DNA from: Glomus cerebriforme
Lineage: Eukaryota; Glomeromycota; Glomeromycetes; Glomerales; Glomeraceae
Assembly (NCBI GenBank): GCA_003550305.1
Contig: QKYT01000008.1
Span: forward strand, 231,321-247,704
DNA length: 16,384 nt
Reading direction: 5' to 3'
Made by a program: the position numbers and the translations under genes. Below are positions 8,564 through 16,384 of the stretch, piece by piece (positions within the stretch are counted from its first letter, which is position 1; every line of letters starts with the position of its first letter). A model generated the notes under the pieces. It was given only the letters and a program-made list of their open reading frames with translations. It was not told where the DNA came from and did no database searches.

Positions 8564-9632
8564 TAGATAAAACGATGCAATTAGTCATTTTATATGCAGA
8601 TCAAATCAGATGACACATTACGCATCTTACAGTTCAACCAATAATTCAATAAAGTAGACTATTGTATCATCAAAAGACTATCATCACGTGTTCATATCAT
8701 TATACAGAAGTGGTGCGACAAATATTGGACGCGCTCCAAAGATCGGGTCAGAATTATAGCATAGTGCCGGCCGAAATTAAGCGAAATTGCACTGAGAATT
8801 TACTGCGCCACCCGGCACCAACTTTGTGATTTTTTTAAGGAATAAATAAGAGAAAAAGCATCGGACAGCTTCTTGGCAAACAAAAGCGACTAGAAGGGTG
8901 CCATTGCATGAACGACATCTTGGTAATAAAAAGGATACAAGTAGACAAGAAAATAGTGGCATTTAATAGATCGTGAAGTGGTAGTAGTGGTACTTGGATC
9001 ATGAAAATATACTGATACAGTATACAAACATGAATAGCAGGAAAAGTCCAAAAGAATAGCCATAGTATCAGGAAAATATGCGGATCATGTTAGCTAGATT
9101 ATGAATCTAGGCATAAAAAATATTTTTAAAATGATTGAAATTAAAATTAAAAATTTTTTGTTTCTAAAAATTTATATAGTACCCAAGATCATTTAATTCA
9201 AGTTTTGTTATATATGTTATAAAGATATTATTTTATTATTAATTTGGTACTGTTAATGAATAATGATAATGGAGATTTTCAAGTTACAGTATGTATAATA
9301 ATATATATTAGCTTATTATAAATTGTTAACATTTGGAAATTAACTGTAGATCGTAAATATCAAATTTTTTGTCCGCGAAACAGTTATTATCTGCAAATTT
9401 GTAATTTTTAAAAATTCAATATCAGATATGGATGTCAATAGTCAATATAAAAAAAAAGGTGAACTGGATGATATGTGAATTAGAAAATAAAGAGCTATAC
9501 GTGATCACGTCACCCAACGATGAAAAAGCAGTATTATAATATTACTTCGTAACGTAATCATCACAATAATAACATATCTTCATCAATTGAAACTCTTGAT
9601 ACATCAAAGTAAATAAATAAAAAATAGTTAGC
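8564..9632. other. gene-poor DNA with a GC-richer patch
   Basis: No convincing open frame. The part from 8700 to 9000 is GC-richer than its surroundings and contains CACGTG (8685-8690) and GTGCCGGCC at 8765-8773 facing CCCGGCACC at 8812-8820. It looks like a fragment of a non-autonomous repeat rather than a gene. The 61-codon minus-strand frame at 8777-8962 has no recognisable content. A perfect 12-bp palindrome ACGTGATCACGT lies at 9499-9510. Confidence 0.45.
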
Positions 9633-9728
9633 ATGGCAACCAAGGACCGTAAAAAAAAAAAATTTTTTGATTTTGATTTCCAACGTTTTAAATGGTTAGT
9701 TTATATAAACCACATGATTGTGATTTGA
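9633..9728 (+). CDS. possible small or first-exon ORF, MATKDRKKKK
   Basis: A 31-residue frame beginning MATKDRKKKKFFDFDFQRFK. It has a basic N-terminus followed by aromatic and acidic residues, unlike the poly-Phe/Ile/Asn frames typical of this stretch. At TTTAAATG|GTTAGT a donor of the same form as one used in the receptor gene follows, so it could be a first exon. A downstream AG at about 9825 opens a frame of roughly 30 codons. No homologue is recognised and the start may be chance. Confidence 0.2.
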   Translation: MATKDRKKKKFFDFDFQRFKWLVYINHMIVI

Positions 9729-9827
9729 ACCAATAATATTCTTCATGTGATTTATAATAATTGCATTGTTATTTGTTCATTATCCCTTTTTTGATTTATT
9801 ATTTTCTTTTATGATCTAAAATTAGGG

Positions 9828-9859
9828 GGGTAAAGACTTAACTAAGTTAAGTCATACCC
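9828..9859. repeat. hairpin-forming inverted repeat
   Basis: GACTTAACTAAGTTAAGTC (9835-9853) is a perfect palindrome around a central A. GGGTA (9828-9832) and TACCC (9855-9859) extend the stem across a small asymmetric bulge. It may be the hairpin end of a small mobile element. ACCCGTTCC at 9856-9864 recurs inverted as GGAACGGGT at 10195-10203. Confidence 0.55.
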
Positions 9860-10115
9860 GTTCCGTAGACCGTAGCTCAAAATTATATGTATCATTCATT
9901 ATACTACGTGCGTATAACTAACTATAAATATAAAAAAACAAATGTCTGCACCCTAATATAATTTTAATTTTCGATTAACATTTTATACAAGGTCATAATG
10001 ATTAAATAAATAAAATTATGGCAGGAACAAATTGATTTAAATGACATTGAAAAAATTCCTCTCACGTGATACCTAACTTCACCAGAATTAAGGACTTAAA
10101 AGATTATTGATTCCA

Positions 10116-10125
10116 GCCGGCACTA
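10116..10125 (+). repeat. GCCRGCAYTA motif copy
   Basis: GCCGGCACTA here; the same degenerate motif GCCRGCAYTA is at 6633-6642 (+), 8762-8771 (complement) and 14825-14834 (+). In DNA this AT-rich, a shared GC-rich 10-mer at four places suggests short remnants or ends of one repeat family. The last copy lies inside the receptor-intron MITE. Confidence 0.4.
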
Positions 10126-10557
10126 TTTTTTTTAAATTATGTAATTAGTGTATAACCAATTGGATTTACGTAACATTTCATTGGTTTAGCTATTGGAACG
10201 GGTAACAACAATAAATAAAATATATTCCTTTTTTTAAAAAAAAAAATTCTTTGTATCACACTTCATTGTGTAAATTACTACAATTTATGGAAATATTATG
10301 TTTATTTTTCGTACATTACGCCAGGTATATTTAAAAAAGGGTTCGAAATTCCGATTGCATATAAAAGAAATCATAGAATCTCACGGCTTTTTTGAGAAGT
10401 AAAATTGCACAAGTAAAAGAAAAAGAATGAGTTACTTTTAATATTTAACGAAATCAATCTTTATAGAACAAAGAAAAATTTTTTTTCAACTTCTTTTAGA
10501 ATTTGAATTATCTCAATACAGAATTGTCATTGTATATGAAACTTTATTTATATAATT

Positions 10558-10584
10558 ATATTTATTTATTTATTTATTTATTAT
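10558..10584. repeat. TTTA tetranucleotide microsatellite
   Basis: About six consecutive units of TTTA, ending in TTATTATTTTG. A simple-sequence tract with no coding content. Confidence 0.8.
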
Positions 10585-11409
10585 TTTGTGTGTAATAATA
10601 GAAATTGAAAAATTTTAAAGGAACTGTTATACAAATTACAAAAGCAAACCGTCACACCACACCACAAATAGAAAATGGATCACGAATAGTAACTTTTACA
10701 TTATCTTGATATGATATATATAAAATGGATCCAATAATTCCTTATATTTATCTGTGAAAGAACCGAACAAAAAATAGTAATTAAAAAATTTTTTTTTGAA
10801 TTTTAGAATGATCCATGTTACAGGAGAGGTTCCTTACTTTAACTAAATGTAACCTCTACTACAAACTATTAAAATTTTCCTTTCAAGTTAATGATGTTTT
10901 TATTTTTTTTTTTTTTAACAATGTTCTTTTTTCTCTTTTGTTTTTTTTTGTTATTTCGTTAATTCTGAGATTCTTTTATTTGAAATAAAAAGATTTATTA
11001 ATGAAAAACAGACCGAATATTAAATTTGAAGGACAATATTTCATAAAAAAGGCTTTGAGAAGCAAAATCTCAACATTCTTTATTGTGCTATTCGTCTCTT
11101 TCATGATTACGAGAAAGTAAAGTAATAATGATAATCGCGAAAAAAGATGAAAAATATATACAAGTTTGTGGGCTGATATGCATAATTCTTGGCACTAGAG
11201 TAATACAAAATACGTTGATCATAAATCTTTCCCTAATAAATTTGCCACGTTAACTATTAATAAATAAAACTTAACGGAAATCTGCAATCCTAAATTAACC
11301 GCATATAATATTTCCATTATATAATATTTCTTTCATGATTAAAAAAAGGAAAAAAAAAAGGATTCTACAAATTATAATTGATAATATGGAAATTTTAGCA
11401 TATATTTAA

Positions 11410-11610
11410 TATTTATTGGTGGAAAATTTTTCGAAAAAAAAAAGACATTTTAGCCCTCAGGAGATTGCAGCAGCATTAGGACAACTAATATTTGCAGCTG
11501 TAGAATGAGATCATCTTCCACAAATACTGTACTGTATATTTACTAATAATATGAAGCCGATTCAACAAAAAAGATATGTAACTTCGATATATCAAGAATA
11601 TACTGTATAA
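11410..11610 (+). pseudogene. possible coding relic with one in-frame TGA
   Basis: One frame reads LLVENFSKKKRHFSPQEIAA, then ALGQLIFAAVE, a TGA at 11506-11508, then DHLPQILYCIFTNN and MKPIQQKRYVTSIYQEYTV before TAA. The codon mix is more varied (GCA, CAG, GGA, CTG, CCG) than the AT-driven flanks. A possible 3' splice site TTTTAG lies at 11448-11453. I do not recognise the family. It could be an exon remnant of a decayed gene or mobile element, or chance. Confidence 0.25.
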
Positions 11611-12081
11611 AGAAAGATTTAATAACTGAGAAAATCAAAGAAAAAAAAAATAATCGTTATATTTAATTTTCTTATAATATGATTTGTTCACGATTTTGTA
11701 AATAGTAAATAATTACTGCGGTAATTTCGGTAAATTTACTATTAACTTTTGAACAATAGAGATTGGTAGACAATATCAAAAAAAAAAAATAGAAAAATTG
11801 TTCGAAACACAAATAATTTATTCATTATATATTATTATATAAATTTTCTATTCTTTTAAAAAAAACACATTGTAAAAACCGGTGATAATTAGATCCAAAA
11901 TTACCATATAAGAAAACAATTATAGTTTTTATTTTTATAAATAATTTCAGTTTATTTTCCGATACATGTTTTTCTTTTTTTTTTTTTTTTTATGAAAACT
12001 TGAAGTTAAAGAACACCGGAGTAAATTTGGAAACTTCCAAATACATTATTAGATAAAAATTTTAAAGAATTTTCTATTTAA

Positions 12082-12195
12082 TCATATACAGCTAAACTTG
12101 GAATTGTGGCTGCATTTACTTTTGTACATCGTTTGGCGGGAGATTTAATTAAATTTGTTAAAAATTCTAATCAGCCAATCTTTTATGATCATTAT
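12082..12195 (+). pseudogene. possible coding relic (38 codons)
   Basis: Stop-to-stop frame SYTAKLGIVAAFTFVHRLAG then DLIKFVKNSNQPIFYDHY, with an in-frame TGA at 12196-12198. Past further stops the same frame gives VPISAIAAIIA, TGA, GPNILII. The composition is protein-like against an AT-rich background, with a hydrophobic character. No family recognised. It may belong with the 11410-11610 relic, but nothing links them directly. Confidence 0.22.
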
Positions 12196-12282
12196 TGAAA
12201 TGCATGTACCTAATTCAATGAATATCAAAATTAACTATATATCATAGTTCCTATCTCCGCGATAGCTGCAATTATTGCATGA

Positions 12283-12340
12283 GGACCGAATATATTGATA
12301 ATATAAAAACCACCGGGACATTTCTTAATTAATTCGGTCC
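12283..12340. repeat. 9-bp inverted repeat GGACCGAAT/ATTCGGTCC
   Basis: GGACCGAAT at 12283-12291 is exactly complementary to 12332-12340, with 40 nt between. The arms are GC-rich for this region. Possibly a small structured element or a degraded mobile-element end. Confidence 0.5.
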
Positions 12341-12359
12341 GTATTCAACCTTAAATTTT

Positions 12360-14242
12360 AAAATAAAATATTTTATTATTTGTTTATTATCACAAGTCAA
12401 GTATGAAACAGGGGAATTTTTTTAAGAGATTCCTATAAGATATGAATGACCAGTTCAAATTACTAAATTACGTTAATTAGTGTATAATGTCGTTTTATGA
12501 TTTGTTCTAATATTTATTTAAGTGAATCAGTGCTCGGAAAAATCATTCGAGCCATTAATATTTTAGTTTATTCAACTGAATAGAACTCTATTATGTGTGA
12601 CAGAAAAAACTGATCTAATTGAATTTCAAATTTTAGAAATTGTCTCAAAAAATTACTACGCGTAATTCATATGTGCATATAAAGAATGCAGGCGCAAAAA
12701 AAAAATTTTTTTTTCGTCCATTTTTTTTGTAATACATTTCCTAACTATTGTTATGTGAGAACAATATTTCGTTTTTTTAATTAAGATTTTAAATTTCTAT
12801 AAGTTACACTTGTACAATTTTTTTTTTTATTATAGATAAGAATTTTTTTTTTTTTATCTAATAAAAAAAAAAAAAATAATTTTCAAAAGGTCAAATGAAC
12901 GTTTAGGAATGCAAACAAATGCGTTTTTTTTACAATATTGGGTAAATTGAAAAAAAAAACGTTAAAAACTAGATTTTTAAGCTTGTTATTTTCAAAAAAG
13001 AAGCCTTTTATATATATTTTTTTATACATTTTTTTTTTCTTTGAAGTTGGGTCGTATTTATTTATTTCTTTTTTTTTTATTTATTCTAAAATATATTCAG
13101 AATTTTTGATGTCGATTATGACGTTTTTTTTTCAATTTATTTCAGATTTTCTTTGTTAATTATATCATATTTTTTTTTTTTTAGAGTTCTTGTTCTCGTG
13201 AAGAAAATTTTTCTTTTTTTTTCTTTGTTACCAAACAATTTTACTTAAGAAGAAAGTTGTAGATTATGCATATTGATATTTTCGAGTTTAAAGATTTATA
13301 AAAAAAAAAAAAACTTTAAATTTGTTCTTTTTAAGAAAGTTGTTACTTTTATCATGAGAAAGAAATTTCAATATGACTGTAAGAATCAAACGTTTTAACC
13401 GAATAGTAATGGCAAAATTCATTATCTCTTTTATTCTAAAAGGAGAAGATTTTCTTATTTTAAAATTCTAAAAAGAAAATGTTTTTAGTTAATAAGCTTT
13501 TTTTTTTTTATAATAATAAGAAAAACAAATGTATTTATATATACATAAATACCGATTATCGGGATCATCAAGGTTTTTGACGGAAAAATACTGTATGAGG
13601 AAATATGGTATGTTTATTATAAAAATTATATATTTTTATATATAAATATATTATATATAATGTTCTATTTAAAAAAAAAAATTTAATATCCAATAATAGA
13701 TTAATGAATAAAGTAAAGACCCTGTTACTCATAATCAAAATAAATAAAAATAAAAATAAATAAATCTAAAGCACGACAGATTGAATAAAAATCAGGTTAA
13801 TTCTTAATATATCATATTTCATGCAAGTAACTTTTGAAGTATACTCATAAATCTGATTGCGTTACAACTTACAAGGTACCACTTTGATCACTTTTTTTTT
13901 TTTTTTTAAACGAACATACATAAATTTTTTTATATAAATATATCTCAATAAATTTCTTTCTGACCTTATCCCACCGCTACTGTCTATCGGCAAGGCAAAA
14001 AGACAAATTTATTTAATCGTACATTTTCTCTTTTGTGCGTTCTTCCTAATCTATCTTGATCTTTCCCAACTTTATTTTTACATTCTTTTTTTTTTTCCTC
14101 ATGTTCATTTGTCTCGGGACTCAATTACCACCTATTCAGATTTTATTATACTCATAAATTATTTAAATTATTCTTTCCTTTATTAACTAATTTTTTTTTT
14201 CCTTCGTTTTAATTTCCTTTATCATTATAATATGATTATGCA
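12360..14242. other. AT-rich, poly-T-rich gene-poor DNA; pyrimidine-rich receptor promoter at its end
   Basis: No gene supported. Many A and T runs of 8-18 bases create spurious Phe/Lys-rich frames, such as 12938-13159 (+), which I do not accept. TA-rich palindromic sequence lies at 13620-13665. From about 14030 to 14235 the plus strand becomes pyrimidine-rich (CTCTTTTGTGCGTTCTTCC, TCTTTCCTTTATT, CCTTCG), which fits a promoter and 5' UTR for the receptor gene. No defined TATA box can be singled out in such AT-rich DNA. Confidence 0.45.
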
Positions 14243-16125
14243 ATGTATAACCTTTCATCGATTATAAGAATTTTATTATTAAATATAACGATAATTTTAT
14301 TAAATCCTTCTTTCGTAAAGTCGCAAAATGTAAATATAAAAAAAAAATGTTTGATTAAAAAATTTTCAAAAAAAGTTCAAGTTTAATCATGTTTACTGTA
14401 TCTGATCAAGCCCAATTTAGGATCTAAAAAACCTCGACTTCAAGATATTGATGTCGTTAATATAACTGCTCTCGTTTTCGGGCATATAAATTTATTAGCT
14501 TGTGCTTTTGTGGTAATGTTAATTTACTTTCCTAATTACGGTTTGATTGACTAGTAGTACGTCACAACTACTCTGATAAAAAATTTTTTGATCATTTTTC
14601 GTACTTATTATTATTATTTGATTTATTTGATTGAATAGGTTTATTCAGCATTTATGAAATGGCGCGCAAGCACTCTATCAATATCAAGTCGAGTTCCTTT
14701 ATATCTCAGTATTTCAGATATATGCCAATGTTAGTATAATAAAATCTTAACATACAGTTCCGAAATTAAGTCCCCCGCATCCTTACCAAAATTACAAGGT
14801 CTGGCCTGCGTTATGATGAGACTGGCCAGCATTAAGTTCAAAAAAAGAGGGTGCTTAAGTTCGGAACTGTATGATATCAAAAATTACATCTCCATTACTT
14901 AACCGTACTTACATAACAAATAGATCCTATTTTCATGCCGAATTTTTTTTATTCAATAATCTACCACGAAATCATTCCCGAAATACCTTGTAAAATACTT
15001 GCGTATCTGCTATTTTTTCAAATAAATTTTAATATGATATTAATGAGTAGTATTGCATTCGTCACCTATTTGGTAAGGAAATATTTTCCAATTATTTTAT
15101 TCAAGTGGGTTTAAACTTAATTAAAATTCATCAATATATCTTTATAGAGAGTTACAAAAGGCAAAGCCACGAACCTTGGAAAATATGATTGGTAAAGGAC
15201 TTTATCCATGTGACGTGATTCAAACTCAAAATTCTCTGTTAATTATATTAATGAAATGAATTTTTTTTTTTTTTTTAGGAAAATCTTTGCGTGGGTTATT
15301 ACATTGTCATTGTTTTTTTCAATCCCAGCAATACCTTCTTTAGGTTCATCAAGGTTTTGGTGTTTGACTACATCAACAACCACAAGTACATTAATAATTG
15401 ATGCATATGCTATATTCGCTATAACTTTTATTATAGCATGTTTTAGTTACTATAAAACTTTAAAAACAATATTTAACGTAGATCGTGAAGAAATAGCAGA
15501 TTCTGCTGGTAGAATCGATAGACGGAATAAATTAGAAAGACAAGCCACAAGAAAAATTTTAATCTATGTTTTAATATTTATGAAATGGATTCCTTTATTA
15601 CTATATGGTATTAGTATTATGCTCAGTAATGAAGAAGCTTTATGGATAGATCTTGCTACCATTATTGGTAATGTATTTAAAAGTTGACACAAAATTTTTT
15701 TTTCTCAATCTAATTGTCTAACTCCTTTTTTTTTTTTTTTTTAAAAAAAAAAAACGAATTTAGCATTTAATTTCGGAGGAATATGCAATTGTACATTATA
15801 TCTTATGAATGAATATTCAAATAATAATTTAGCTTCATATACTTTGGAAATAGAGGAAAGCCAACAAGAAGAAAATAACCCATCTTCTCGTCAATTTGAT
15901 CAATTTTTTTTTCAGCATCACCAACGAGCGAATTCTAGTACAAATTCCGTAACTCTTGTTACATCTACTTTATCAAATGAAGATGCCATCGATATAATCG
16001 ATTTAAAACAATTTGATAATGAAAGAAATGAAATTGATGATGCTGAGAATAAAGATAATAGTAAAGACGATAATAACAATGACGAAAATAACAAGAATGG
16101 GGATGATATCGAAATTGAATTATAA
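14243..16125 (+). CDS. seven-transmembrane G-protein-coupled-receptor-like protein, seven exons
   Basis: Exons 14243-14329, 14411-14512, 14639-14729, 14924-15072, 15148-15191, 15279-15667 and 15764-16125 join in phase to 408 codons (407 aa plus TAA), all with GT-AG introns. Residues 1-28 look like a signal peptide (IIRILLLNITIILLNPSFVKSQ). Membrane segments lie at about 45-67, 82-103, 116-139, 159-180, 197-217, 251-273 and 279-301. Cys116 (IPCKILAYLLFF) and Cys186 (SSRFWC) can form the usual extracellular disulfide. A basic third intracellular loop (RIDRRNKLERQATRK) precedes helix 6 (IFMKWIPLLLYG). The C-tail is Gln/Asn- and Asp/Glu-rich, ending DDIEIEL. This fits fungal cAMP-receptor-like or Git3-like receptors at the plasma membrane that signal through G-proteins; the ligand is unknown. 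The weakest part is exon 1 and its donor: GTAAAG at 14315 is an alternative. Met at 15256 lies in an intron and is not the start. A MITE occupies intron 3. Confidence 0.8.
14755..14869. mobile_element. 115-bp MITE in the third intron of the receptor gene
   Basis: Ends CAGTTCCGAAATTAAGTCCC (14755 onward) and, on the complement of the right end, CAGTTCCGAACTTAAGCACC match at 17 of 20 bases. TA flanks both sides (14753-14754 and 14870-14871). CAGT...ACTG ends with a TA duplication are those of a Tc1/mariner or pogo-derived non-autonomous element. No coding sequence fits in 115 bp. It lies in intron 14730-14923, 25 nt after the GTTAGT donor. Removing it and one TA leaves a 77-nt intron, close to the 75-81 nt of two other introns in the gene. 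It carries a GCCAGCATTA motif at 14825-14834. Confidence 0.88.
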
Positions 16126-16384
16126 AATTTTTAAATTTAATTTAATTAATTGAACTTTTTTTTTTTTTATATATATACCTTTTTATTTTTTTCTTTATTT
16201 GTATTGAGAAATTTTATTTACGATACTGTACCCTTTTTTTTTAAAAACTTTTTTCGATATATATATGTGTGTGTATTTTATGAAAATAAGATTTATAAGA
16301 TTTGTTAAAACAATATTATTATGTTTTATTATATTGTATTTTTAGTTTGTTTTTATTTTTTGTTTATTTTTTTTTGTATTTTTA
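16126..16384. other. 3' flank of the receptor gene
   Basis: AT-rich and T-rich sequence after the receptor stop, presumably 3' UTR and intergenic DNA. A (TA)n(TG)n microsatellite lies at about 16256-16273. No clear AATAAA polyadenylation signal is seen downstream of the stop in the window. Confidence 0.5.

Larger units (their letters stand above)
9729..11409. other. gene-poor AT-rich DNA
   Basis: No supported gene. Contents: the 9828-9859 hairpin; a CACGTG at 10063-10068; a GCCGGCACTA motif at 10116-10125; a TTTA microsatellite at about 10558-10584; and long A/T runs. A GGGTTCGAAATTCC string at 10339-10352 resembles a tRNA T-loop, but no tRNA fold surrounds it. Confidence 0.45.

Noticed and set aside
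8777..8962. 61-codon minus-strand ORF with a hydrophobic start
   Set aside because: Lies in a GC-richer repeat-like patch, shows no family motif or splice context, and its signal-like start is easily produced by chance.
10339..10352. tRNA T-loop-like string GGGTTCGAAATTCC
   Set aside because: No acceptor, D-arm or anticodon arm can be folded around it.
12938..13159. 73-codon plus-strand Phe/Lys-rich ORF
   Set aside because: Generated by poly-A and poly-T runs; low-complexity product with no domain.
15256..15278. Met at 15256 as the start of the receptor's longest frame
   Set aside because: The residues after it (NFFFFFR) come from the poly-T tract and AG acceptor of an intron. Upstream exons joined in phase give the first three and a half helices and the KYDW|K junction.
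1..16384. CRISPR array, bacterial operon or phage system
   Set aside because: No regularly spaced repeats, no ribosome-binding sites or compact operons; introns and eukaryotic transposons show a fungal nuclear context.

Overview
The window is about three-quarters A+T, rich in poly-A/T runs, with short GT-AG introns (mostly 75-130 nt), and carries gene and transposon families that I associate with arbuscular mycorrhizal fungi. The best guess is a Rhizophagus irregularis-like (Glomeromycotina) nuclear contig. That assignment rests on recognising protein families by eye, not on a search.

Layout. (1) 1-510: an AT-rich left end plus a GC-richer repeat ending in a hAT-like CGGAGCCCTA terminus, which cuts short the next gene. 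(2) 508-922, minus strand: a truncated SAM-domain-like exon. (3) 1097-6363: three mobile elements stacked inside each other. A roughly 0.32 kb TA-flanked element with 84% identical inverted ends was split by a pogo/Tigger element (1132-6072). That element was in turn split by an IS630/Tc1-like DDE element (1400-3951). Both transposases are full-length but broken by stops and frameshifts. (4) 6364-7917: AT-rich DNA without genes. (5) 7918-8528, minus strand: pieces of an unrecognised gene, broken by a frameshift and by a 47-nt near-perfect palindrome. (6) 8529-14242: a long gene-poor stretch holding a few GC-richer patches, hairpins, a recurring GCCRGCAYTA motif and two coding-like relics. (7) 14243-16125, plus strand: the one intact gene, reconstructed here as seven exons. 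It encodes a 407-residue seven-transmembrane receptor with a likely signal peptide, and a 115-bp MITE sits inside its third intron.

The genes do not form a pathway. The window is accessory, transposon-shaped territory next to an apparently functional signalling receptor. The most informative features are the insertion order of the nested elements, the MITE-expanded receptor intron, and the pattern of inactivating changes in the transposases, many of which look like C-to-T or G-to-A transitions.
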